Of a stretch of DNA of 64,000 bases, positions 34,912-41,943 are shown piece after piece (the stretch's first letter is position 1; each line of letters begins with the position of its first letter). Below the pieces are notes generated by a model that was given only the letters and a program-made list of their open reading frames with translations, was not told the DNA's origin and did not search any database. Both the position numbers and the translations under genes were made by a program. This DNA is from Comamonadaceae bacterium (lineage in GTDB: Bacteria > Pseudomonadota > Gammaproteobacteria > Burkholderiales > Burkholderiaceae_C), in contig CANFOS010000018.1 of the NCBI GenBank assembly GCA_947448735.1, positions 1 to 64,000 of the forward strand. Direction: 5' to 3'.

Positions 34912-37602
34912 ATGAACATCGACCACACCCACCTCAGCCTGGACCCAGACCCGCAAGAAACCGCCGAATGGCGTGAAGCGTTTGAGGCGCTCATCGCGGC
35001 GCAAGGCCCGGCGCGGGGCCGGCAAATTCTGGACGACCTGAGCCGAACCGCACGCGCTCACCGCACCGGCTGGCAGCCCGAGTTGTGCACGCCGTATGTC
35101 AACAGCATTCATGTCAACGAGCAGCCTGTCTTCCCCGGTGACCTGGCGATTGAAGAGCGGCTGGCTGCACTGATGCGCTGGAACGCTTTGGCCATGGTGG
35201 TCAAGGCCAATCATGACCCCCACGCTTCGCTGCCCCCCGAGGGGGCGCCTTTTGACTTGGGGCGGCCCGGCGACAAAAGCGGCCGATCTGGCGAACTGGG
35301 CGGGCATATTGCCAGCTACGCCAGCGCCGCAGATTTGTTTGAGACCGGGTTCAACCACTTCTTCAAGGCCCGCGCGGGCCTGAACGAGGGTCAGCACCGG
35401 GGCGACCTGGTGTTTTTTCAGCCCCACAGCGCGCCGGGCGTGTATGCGCGCGCTTACCTCGAAGGCCGTTTGACCGAAGACGACTTGCGCTTTTACCGTC
35501 AGGAGTTGACGGCAGGCACGGCCCAAGGCCTGTGCAGCTACCCGCACCCGTACCTGATGCCCGACTTCTGGCAGTTCCCCACCGGCTCGATGGGCATTGG
35601 GCCGATCAGCTCGATTTACCACGCGCGGTTTATGCGCTACCTCACCCATCGGCGTTTGCTCGATTGCGCAACGCGCAAGGTGTGGGGCGTGTTTGGCGAC
35701 GGCGAGATGGACGAGCCCGAATCGATGAGCGCCCTGACGCTGGCCGCGCGCGAAGGCCTGGACAACCTGGTCTGGGTCGTCAACTGCAATTTGCAGCGGC
35801 TCGATGGCCCGGTGCGTGGCAACGGCCGCATCATTGACGAGCTGGAGCGGCTGTTTCTAGGGGCCGGCTGGAACGTCATCAAACTGGTCTGGGGCAGCGA
35901 CTGGGATGGCCTGTTTGCACGCGACACCACGGGCGCGCTGGCCAGGGCGTTTGCCAACACGGTCGATGGGCAGATGCAAACCTTTGCCGCCAAAGACGGC
36001 CGCTTTAACCGCGACACCTTTTTTGGCCAGAACGAAGAACTGGCCCGGCTGGCCCAAGGCATGACAGACGAGCAGATTGACCGCCTCAAACGCGGCGGCC
36101 ATGACCTGGTAAAAATCCACGCCGCCTACGCCGCCGCTGCCGCGCACAAAGGCCAACCGACGGTGATTTTGGCGCACACCAAAAAGGGCTATGGCATGGG
36201 TAGCGCAGGCCAGGGCAAGATGACCACCCATTCGCAAAAGAAGTTTGACGAGACCGATTTGATTGGTTTTAGAAACCGCTTTAACCTGCCGCTCACCGAC
36301 GAGCAAGCCGCGCGGATTGACTTTTACAAGCCCGATGCGGCAAGCCCCGAAATGCAGTACCTGCATGCCAAACGCGCAGCACTCGGCGGCTACCTGCCCA
36401 AGCGCGACACCACAGCAGAAAAAATCAGCATCCCTGCCCTGCCCGCCTACGCTGCTTTCGCCTTAACGGCTGACGGCAAAGAGATGAGCACCACCATGGC
36501 CTTTGTGCGCATGCTGGGCGGGCTGCTCAAGGATGCTGAGTTGGGCCCCAAAATCGTGCCCATCGTGGCTGACGAGGCACGCACCTTTGGCATGGCCAAC
36601 CTGTTCAAGCAGGTCGGCATTTATTCCAGCGTCGGCCAGCGCTACGCGCCCGAAGACATCGGCTCGGTGCTGAGCTACCGCGAGGCACTCGACGGGCAAA
36701 TACTGGAAGAAGGCATCAGCGAGGCCGGCGCACTGGCCAGCTGGACGGCAGCGGCCACCAGCTACAGCGTGCACGGCCTGGCGATGCTGCCGTTCTACAT
36801 TTACTACTCGATGTTCGGCTTTCAGCGCGTGGGCGACCAGATTTGGGCCGCCGCCGACCAGCGCGCACGCGGCTTTTTACTCGGCGCCACGTCGGGCCGC
36901 ACCACCCTGAGCGGCGAAGGCCTGCAGCACCAGGACGGCACCAGTCACCTGGTGGCCGCCACGATTCCGAACTGCAAGGCCTACGACCCCGCCTTTGCCT
37001 GCGAGCTGGCCGTCATCCTTGACAAAGGCATGCGCGAGATGATGGTCGAGCAACGCGACGTTTTTTATTACGTCACGATGATGAACGAGAACTACGCCCA
37101 GCCCGATTTAGTTGCGGGCAGCGAGGCAGACATTATTCGTGGTTGCTACAAATTCAGAAGCTACTCACATAAGAATTCATTGGGCCAGAGCCCTAAAACA
37201 CCCCAAAAAGCGGTGCAAAAAGTCACTTTGATGGGTTCTGGCGCCATTTTGACCGAGGTCGTCAAAGCCGCTGAGCAATTGGCGGCGATGGACGTGGATG
37301 TGACGGTTTTCAGCGTCACCAGCTGGAGCGAGCTGGCCAGGGACGGCATGGCGGTGGGCGGCAAAGACGCTTTCGTCACCCAGCAATTGCTGCACAGCGA
37401 AGGCCCCATCATTGCCGCCACCGACTATGTGCGCGCCGTGCCCGACAGCATCCGCGCGTGGCTGCCCGCAGGCCGCAGCTACACCACCTTGGGCACCGAC
37501 GGCTTTGGCCGCAGCGACACACGGGCCGCGCTGCGCGACTTTTTTGGGGTGGATGCAGCAAGTGTGGTCAAAGCAGCGCTGGCGGCGCTTGGTATGAAAT
37601 AA
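34912..37602 (+). CDS. aceE: Pyruvate dehydrogenase E1 (homodimeric, AceE type) with repeat-derived inserts
   Basis: The start is ATG 34912, giving 896 residues. HQAxHSAPGVYARAYLEG-type sequence, the thiamin-diphosphate motif GDGEMDEPESMSALTLAARE (about 263-282) with a downstream NLVWVVNCNLQR, and FQRVGDQIWAAADQRARGFL identify homodimeric AceE. It decarboxylates pyruvate, or a related 2-oxo acid, and acetylates the E2 lipoyl group. No aceF or lpd lies nearby, so it may be a second, specialised copy under the Lrp-type regulator. Two stretches, about residues 98-123 (HASLPPEGAPFDLGRPGDKS) and about 749-765 (SYSHKNSLGQSPKTPQ), are unlike AceE and are encoded by dispersed-repeat DNA. Confidence 0.9.
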   Translation: MNIDHTHLSLDPDPQETAEWREAFEALIAAQGPARGRQILDDLSRTARAHRTGWQPELCTPYVNSIHVNEQPVFPGDLAIEERLAALMRWNALAMVVKANHDPHASLPPEGAPFDLGRPGDKSGRSGELGGHIASYASAADLFETGFNHFFKARAGLNEGQHRGDLVFFQPHSAPGVYARAYLEGRLTEDDLRFYRQELTAGTAQGLCSYPHPYLMPDFWQFPTGSMGIGPISSIYHARFMRYLTHRRLLDCATRKVWGVFGDGEMDEPESMSALTLAAREGLDNLVWVVNCNLQRLDGPVRGNGRIIDELERLFLGAGWNVIKLVWGSDWDGLFARDTTGALARAFANTVDGQMQTFAAKDGRFNRDTFFGQNEELARLAQGMTDEQIDRLKRGGHDLVKIHAAYAAAAAHKGQPTVILAHTKKGYGMGSAGQGKMTTHSQKKFDETDLIGFRNRFNLPLTDEQAARIDFYKPDAASPEMQYLHAKRAALGGYLPKRDTTAEKISIPALPAYAAFALTADGKEMSTTMAFVRMLGGLLKDAELGPKIVPIVADEARTFGMANLFKQVGIYSSVGQRYAPEDIGSVLSYREALDGQILEEGISEAGALASWTAAATSYSVHGLAMLPFYIYYSMFGFQRVGDQIWAAADQRARGFLLGATSGRTTLSGEGLQHQDGTSHLVAATIPNCKAYDPAFACELAVILDKGMREMMVEQRDVFYYVTMMNENYAQPDLVAGSEADIIRGCYKFRSYSHKNSLGQSPKTPQKAVQKVTLMGSGAILTEVVKAAEQLAAMDVDVTVFSVTSWSELARDGMAVGGKDAFVTQQLLHSEGPIIAATDYVRAVPDSIRAWLPAGRSYTTLGTDGFGRSDTRAALRDFFGVDAASVVKAALAALGMK
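35209..35279 (+). repeat. GC-rich dispersed repeat embedded in aceE
   Basis: The DNA here contains CCCCCACGCTTCGCTGCCCC, CCCGAGGGGGCGCC and GACTTGGGGCGGCCCGGCG. I recognise this palindrome-containing element as common between genes in Comamonadaceae. In aceE it lies in frame between VVKAN and GELGGHIASYAS, which are adjacent or nearly so in ordinary AceE proteins. Confidence 0.65.
37158..37200 (+). repeat. Dispersed AT-rich repeat copy in aceE
   Basis: AGCTACTCACATAAGAATTC, then ATTGGGCCAGAGCCC and TAAAAC, matches the right half of the intergenic copy at 61635 (TGAATTTATTGGGCTAGAGG). The encoded residues fall between G-C-Y-K-F and V-T-L-M-G-S-G-A, where AceE proteins have a short variable loop. 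Confidence 0.55.
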
Positions 37603-37726
37603 GCCTTTCATCAAAGAGCGACTCACCACAGCATCGTTCAATGAAAAACACCAGCCGTGGTCTATGGCGCGCAACCCTCATTTTTAGCTTGTCAGCGCTT
37701 CACACGCGGGGCGTGCGATTCTTTTT
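37603..37726. other. Intergenic, no recognisable gene
   Basis: This stretch follows the aceE stop and leads into the transposase remnant. No start, terminator hairpin or repeat arm could be recognised in it. It may hold more of the decayed insertion sequence, but I could not read it as protein. Confidence 0.4.
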
Positions 37727-37944
37727 ATGCCTATGGGTCTGCGTAGTTTTACTGGGCTGACCAATGCTTTCAGCAAGAAGCTAAAGTATCACATGCACGC
37801 TTTCAACTACCATTTAATGGCCCACAACTTCGTGAACATTTACAAGTTACTCGAGATAAAACCAGCGATGTAAGAAGGGGTGCCCACCTTCCTGTGGATC
37901 ATGAAAGACACTGTGATGGTGACGGAGACTATGGAGCAACAAAA
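37727..37944 (+). pseudogene. Insertion-sequence transposase remnant (C-terminal part, IS1-like)
   Basis: From ATG 37727 the plus strand reads GLRSFTGLTNAFSKK, HMHAFNYHLMAHNFVNIYKL and KPAM. After an in-frame TAA at 37871-37873 it continues EGVPTFLWIMKDTVMVTETM. This resembles the C-terminus of IS1-type transposases (F-T-R-L-T-N-A-F-S-K-K, then H-Y-N-F-x-R-I-H-x-x-L, then P-A-M-x-A-G, then L-W-x-x-x-D-I-V). The stop codon, divergence and missing N-terminal part show that it is dead. Terminal repeats were not found. It marks past transposition beside the protease gene. Confidence 0.6.
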
Positions 37945-37964
37945 AACCCGCCTAAGCGGGTTTT
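37943..37964 (-). terminator. Intrinsic terminator of the protease/small-ORF unit
   Basis: On the minus strand AAAACCCGC and GCGGGTTTT pair around TTAG and run into T residues. It lies 18 bases beyond the small ORF stop, so the protease gene and small ORF form one transcription unit. Confidence 0.8.
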
Positions 37965-37981
37965 CAAGGAGGTCAGTCAAT

Positions 37982-38155
37982 TCAAACGCATTGCTTGACT
38001 GGTTCATGCATCCAAGAGTTCTGACGCTCACTGATCTTTTGCGCCAGCTCTTGGGCGCCTTCTGCCTGCTTTCGCTGGAGTTGTTCCAGTAAAGCTTGGC
38101 TCGGCGTCTTTGGTGCTTGCGTTTCCTGAAGATAAAGATCCAGTGTGTAGTCCAT
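37982..38155 (-). CDS. 57-residue ORF overlapping the protease gene, unknown function
   Basis: Read directly on the minus strand, this frame starts MDYTLDLYLQETQAPKTPSQ, passes through LLEQLQRKQAEGAQELAQKI and ends EPVKQCV. A good ribosome site, AGAGG, stands 7 bases before the ATG. It overlaps the last 128 bases of the SDH-family protease gene in a different frame and ends 18 bases before a terminator. The middle is strongly helical with heptad-like leucines and glutamines, suggesting a small coiled coil. I do not recognise a family. It may be a partner or adaptor of the protease. Alternatively the protease's low-complexity tail is the spurious reading. Confidence 0.5.
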   Translation of the reverse strand: MDYTLDLYLQETQAPKTPSQALLEQLQRKQAEGAQELAQKISERQNSWMHEPVKQCV

Positions 38156-39005
38156 TTGTAGCCTCTGGTGATGGTTCGTCGGGAAGAATGAAAAAAGGTC
38201 CTAACCCTGACTCGCTCGGAGTTCCAAGGATACTCCAAAGTTTCATACAAGCAAGATTTTCATTGTCGGATAAAGACGATACCCTCTGAAAAAGTTCCCC
38301 AGCTTCTTTTCGGTCTATAACAAATTCGTGAGCTGGGTAACCCATAGTGAGTCTGCCCAAACCATCTGGCTTTAAATTGCTGCTGTGTCCGTTAAGTCGC
38401 GATCCGTATTCTAAGGTTATGGCCATTGCCCGTTGCATCTCGCCAAGTCTTAAGGGGTCAATCTGGCTGTAAAGGGGCGTTAATAGCCCTGCTGTCACCC
38501 CACTTGCAAATTCACCAGCAAGACGGGGAGATAGCCGCAGATTGGTTCGAGAACCTTGAAAAAATGAGAAGAAAACCCTCTGAGCATGCGTGGCACATTG
38601 TTGTAAGGCAGTTGTTACATCTAAGCCCGAACCGCGTTCGATTGTCTCTGCTGGCTTTATCACCTGAATGTCCAACGGCCCCAGTTCGCCCATGTCGCCT
38701 ATTCGTAACTCGTTGGCGCCTATAGCGATGAGTGTGCCAGCGCTTTTGCAAAGACTGGGAATCAGAATGCAGACTTCTTTGTAATGATGTCTTAGGCATC
38801 GAGCAATTCGATATCCTGCATGAGGATCACCTCCAAGAGTGGTCAGGATAACAACGCATTTTGAATGTTGTTTATTCGCCTTAATGCATTCACTCAGGCT
38901 AGCATGAAGGCCTCTTTCAATGATCCGATTTATACCTATAAAGTCCGTATCTGGTGAAGTCAATGCCAGCGCCGCATGTGAATCCGAATCTCTGTGTATT
39001 GTCAT
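38028..39005 (-). CDS. SDH-family Clp-fold serine proteinase
   Basis: This 325-residue protein starts at ATG 39005 behind GGGAGA. VVILTTLGGDPHAGYRIARC (51-70) and ILIPSLCKSAGTLIAIGANE (80-99) followed by MGELGPLDIQ give the ClpP/crotonase fold of the SDH (serine dehydrogenase) proteinase family, with Ser88 in K-S-A-G as the probable nucleophile. No signal peptide or transmembrane segment is seen. The last about 50 residues are low complexity and overlap a small ORF. Lower GC than its neighbours and an adjacent transposase remnant suggest acquisition. Function is not known; some relatives occur with mobile or defence genes. Confidence 0.8.
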   Translation of the reverse strand: MTIHRDSDSHAALALTSPDTDFIGINRIIERGLHASLSECIKANKQHSKCVVILTTLGGDPHAGYRIARCLRHHYKEVCILIPSLCKSAGTLIAIGANELRIGDMGELGPLDIQVIKPAETIERGSGLDVTTALQQCATHAQRVFFSFFQGSRTNLRLSPRLAGEFASGVTAGLLTPLYSQIDPLRLGEMQRAMAITLEYGSRLNGHSSNLKPDGLGRLTMGYPAHEFVIDRKEAGELFQRVSSLSDNENLACMKLWSILGTPSESGLGPFFILPDEPSPEATNGLHTGSLSSGNASTKDAEPSFTGTTPAKAGRRRPRAGAKDQ

Positions 39006-39215
39006 TTTTTTCTCCCTTTCAGGCTACTATCTGACAAGTCGGATACTTCTTGTTACATGGTATTCCCTGACATCAAATAATTTGTAAGAACCGTGATCCA
39101 AACCAAATCGTGACCTCCTAGTTGTAACCATTTTGGGAGCTACCAAGGTAGAAAAATATTGATCTCGATATCTATTCAAACCCTGAAAATTGCCCGGAAC
39201 AGCTGTCTTATACGT

Positions 39216-39250
39216 AAAAAAGCCCGGTAGCTTGCACTAACCGGGCTCTT
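39216..39250 (-). terminator. Intrinsic terminator after the lysine-rich periplasmic protein gene
   Basis: On the minus strand GAGCCCGG and CCGGGCTTTTTT pair around a 13-base loop and end in six T residues, 46 bases after the stop of the gene at 39296-39868. Confidence 0.82.
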
Positions 39251-39295
39251 AACGCCACAGCAAAGGCTGGATAGCCTAGATAGACTGAGAGAGTG

Positions 39296-39868
39296 TTACT
39301 TCATGCCGTATTTAACTTTGGCATCGTTGACGCACGTGTCTTTGGGCGCACCAGCCAGGGCATCGCAGCGCTCGGCAGCGGCTTTGTACATGGCTTTGTT
39401 TTCGTCGCTGTTCGCGTCTTTTTTCACGTCGGCCATCTTGTCGGTTTTAGACTTGTCGGTGTCCATCGACACCTTGGAGATTTTGGCGTCGTCTTTGGCT
39501 TTGGTGTAGACCACCTTGGCGTCTTTGACGCACACGTCCTTGGCATTGCCTGCCAGGTCGTCGCACTTTTCCTTGGCGGTGCTGTACACCGAGTCAGCCT
39601 TGGCCATGGCTACTTTTTCGGTGTTGCGTGGCGTGGGCTTGTAGGCGGCTTCGGCTTGAGCCTTGGCCACTTTTTCAGTGCCTTTGGCCTCAGACATGCA
39701 AACGTCTTTGGCGTTGGCTTTCAGAGCGCCGCACTTGTCTTTGGCCACCTTGTAGTCGCTTGACACACGGTCTTTTTCGGCCTGGTATTCAGCACGGGTG
39801 CTGGCCATGGCGCTACCGGCAAAGGTGCAAGACATGGCCAGCGTGAGCATGAGAAGTTTTGTTTTCAT
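39296..39868 (-). CDS. Periplasmic lysine/alanine-rich protein with Cys-pair repeats
   Basis: This is a 190-residue protein with a clear signal peptide (MKTKLLMLTLAMSCTFAGSA-MAS). The mature part contains three degenerate repeats, each with two cysteines 12 residues apart: KCGALKANAKDVCMSEAKG, KCDDLAGNAKDVCVKDAKV and RCDALAGAPKDTCVNDAKV. Long Lys/Ala/Asp helices link them. Each pair could form a disulphide in the periplasm. Homologues in Comamonadaceae are annotated only as hypothetical or TolA-like. Its place beside a CsbD-family gene on the same strand suggests a stress role. Function is unknown. Confidence 0.85.
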   Translation of the reverse strand: MKTKLLMLTLAMSCTFAGSAMASTRAEYQAEKDRVSSDYKVAKDKCGALKANAKDVCMSEAKGTEKVAKAQAEAAYKPTPRNTEKVAMAKADSVYSTAKEKCDDLAGNAKDVCVKDAKVVYTKAKDDAKISKVSMDTDKSKTDKMADVKKDANSDENKAMYKAAAERCDALAGAPKDTCVNDAKVKYGMK

Positions 39869-39908
39869 GGTGTTCTTTCAAAAATGGGAAGCGATTGGGA
39901 ATAAGCGC

Positions 39909-40130
39909 TTAATAGCGTTCAAAGAAATTGGTCGGGTTTTTGGCGTGCCATTCGGTGACCTGCTTCTCAGCTTCCTCTTGGGTAATGCCGTGGCGCTCTT
40001 TGATCTTGCCCAACAGTTGCTCGCGCTTGCCTGCAATCACGTCCAGGTCGTCATGGGTCAGCTTGCCCCACTGCTCCTGGACCTTGCCTTTGAATTGCAT
40101 CCAGTTGCCGGCGTTGGTGTCTTTGTTCAT
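39909..40130 (-). CDS. CsbD-family stress protein
   Basis: This 73-residue hydrophilic protein contains NWMQFKGKVQEQWGKLTHDD and a C-terminal EKQVTEWHAKNP, the CsbD family signature (W-x-Q-x-K-G-x-x-K-x-x-W-G-K-L-T-D-D). CsbD-like proteins are small, abundant and induced by general stress in many bacteria; the molecular role is unknown. It lies 40 bases upstream of the periplasmic repeat protein gene on the same strand and may be co-transcribed. Confidence 0.93.
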   Translation of the reverse strand: MNKDTNAGNWMQFKGKVQEQWGKLTHDDLDVIAGKREQLLGKIKERHGITQEEAEKQVTEWHAKNPTNFFERY

Positions 40131-40269
40131 GGCTTTGCCCTCTTGAATGTTGATGAAACCGACACCGTTTAAAACGTGCGTCGGAACCCACCAACGATAA
40201 GTTCAGGCATGGCGGCCCACAGTAGGCGCTTGCAGGCGAGCTGCGTAGGCGAACGGCTCTTGACGGAAC

Positions 40270-41880
40270 CTATGTGCGGCGCAGGGTGCGGCTGATCAGC
40301 GCCACCGGCAGCAGTCCGACCAGCACCAATGCCAGCGCTGGCAAGGCGGCCTCGCCCAGCCGCTCGTCACGCGCGAGCTGGTAGGCCACCACCGCCAGCG
40401 TGTCGCTGTTGAAGGGCCGCAGCACCAGCGTGGCGGGGAGCTCTTTCATCACATCGACAAACACCAGCAGCGCCGCCACGGCCACCGAGCGCTTGAGCAG
40501 CGGCCAGTGCACGCGGCGCAGCAGACCCAGGCCGGTGGTGCCCAGCATGCGGGCGCTGTCGTCCAGGCTGGCGGGGATGCGGGTGTAGCCGCTTTGTACC
40601 GACTGCAAAGCCACCGCGCTAAAGCGCACCAGATACGCCCACACAATGCCCAGCGCCGTGGCGGTGACCCAGTAGCCGGCTTTCAGATCAGGCGCGGTGC
40701 TTTGGAGCCAGCCGACCGGAATGAGCAAGCCGACCACAATCACCGCGCCGGGCACCGCGTAGCCCAGGCTGGCCAGTTGGGCGGTGCCGCGCGTCAAACG
40801 GCTGGGGCGGCTGCGCACCGCAAAGCCCAGCAACAAGGCCAGCACGGTGGCCAAAATGGCCGACAAACTGGCAAGCCAGATGCTGCTGAGCGCCCAGCCG
40901 CCAAAGGGTGCCCACGGCAGCGTGCCCCAGCCCTGCACCAGCGGTCGCAGCATGAACAGAACAGGCAGCACAAAGCCGAGTGCAATCGGCACGGCGCAGA
41001 CCAGCCAGGCCAGCACTGCGCGCTTGCCTTGCAACAGGGTAGGCGCAGCGTCTGCCGCGTTCGATGCGCCGCCGCGGTTGCTGACAAAGCGCATGCGTTG
41101 TTGTGCGGCGTATTCCAGTTTTAACAGCACGGCCACCACCACCAGCAGCACGGTGGCCAGTTGTGCGGCGGCGATGCGGTTGTCCATGGCCAGCCAGGCT
41201 TTGTAAATGCCGGCGGTGAAGGTCTGAATGCCAAAGTAGCTGGCCACGCCGTAGTCAGCCAGTGTCTCCATCAGTGCCAGTGCGACACCTGCGGCCACGG
41301 CCGGACGGGCCAGCGGCAAGGCCACGCTGCGAATGCGGCGGGACAAGGGTGCCCCCATCAGCCGCGCGGCTTCCATCAGGTGCACGGCACGTTCGGCCAG
41401 CGCAGCGCGCGCCAGCAAGTACACATAGGGGTACAGCGCCACGGTAAACACCAGCACCGCGCCTTTCAAACTGCGCACGTCAGGCAGCAACCTGCCCTGT
41501 AACCCAAATGCGTCACGCAGCCCCGTTTGCAGGGGGCCGGCGTATTGCAAAAAGTCGGTATAGGCGTAAGCCACCACGTAGGCCGGCATGGCCAGTGGCA
41601 GCAGCAGCGCCCATTCAAAAATACGCCGGCCGGGGAATTCAAACAGGGTGACGGCGCTGGCAGTCAGCATGCCCACAAGCGCCACGCCGATCGCCACGCT
41701 GACGCACAGCAGCAAGGATGTGAGCGCGTACTCTGGCAAAACAGTTTGCGCCATCTGGCGCAGAATGCCACCCGAGCTGGCGTCAAACTGCAGCCACGAC
41801 AGGCCCACAGACAGCACCGGAAGCATCAGCACGCCGACCAGCAACAGCAAGGCGCAGGAGTAAAAAGACAAACGGGGCAT
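40270..41880 (-). CDS. Ferric-iron-type ABC transporter permease (FbpB/AfuB-like)
   Basis: This 536-residue permease has two fused binding-protein-dependent transport domains, each with about six helices. The start is set at ATG 41880 (MPRLSFYSCALLLLVGVLML), because a longer frame would overlap the divergent ATPase gene. EAARLMGAPLSRRIRSVALP and DSARMLGTTGLGLLRRVHWP are the two EAA loops. The fused arrangement is that of FbpB/AfuB/ThiP permeases. The divergent ATPase and a Fur-like site between the genes argue for iron. No binding protein gene is adjacent. Confidence 0.88.
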   Translation of the reverse strand: MPRLSFYSCALLLLVGVLMLPVLSVGLSWLQFDASSGGILRQMAQTVLPEYALTSLLLCVSVAIGVALVGMLTASAVTLFEFPGRRIFEWALLLPLAMPAYVVAYAYTDFLQYAGPLQTGLRDAFGLQGRLLPDVRSLKGAVLVFTVALYPYVYLLARAALAERAVHLMEAARLMGAPLSRRIRSVALPLARPAVAAGVALALMETLADYGVASYFGIQTFTAGIYKAWLAMDNRIAAAQLATVLLVVVAVLLKLEYAAQQRMRFVSNRGGASNAADAAPTLLQGKRAVLAWLVCAVPIALGFVLPVLFMLRPLVQGWGTLPWAPFGGWALSSIWLASLSAILATVLALLLGFAVRSRPSRLTRGTAQLASLGYAVPGAVIVVGLLIPVGWLQSTAPDLKAGYWVTATALGIVWAYLVRFSAVALQSVQSGYTRIPASLDDSARMLGTTGLGLLRRVHWPLLKRSVAVAALLVFVDVMKELPATLVLRPFNSDTLAVVAYQLARDERLGEAALPALALVLVGLLPVALISRTLRRT

Positions 41881-41906
41881 GAGGTGAAGATGGTGGCGGG
41901 CAAGAT

Positions 41907-41925
41907 GCAAATGAGAATTGTAAGC
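41907..41925. promoter_or_regulatory. Fur-box-like site
   Basis: GCAAATGAGAATTGTAAGC matches about 12 of 19 positions of the Fur consensus GATAATGATAATCATTATC, counted by hand. It lies between the divergent starts of the iron-type permease (41880) and ATPase (41944), where repression by iron-loaded Fur would shut off both. A scan with a Fur matrix would settle its strength. Confidence 0.5.
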
Positions 41926-41943
41926 ATCTAGAATAAGCAGCTT

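Noticed and set aside
37840-38250. 136-codon minus-strand open frame
   Set aside because: Overlaps both the protease gene and the small ORF in the third frame; composition is rich in Arg/Trp/Ser without motif or ribosome site.
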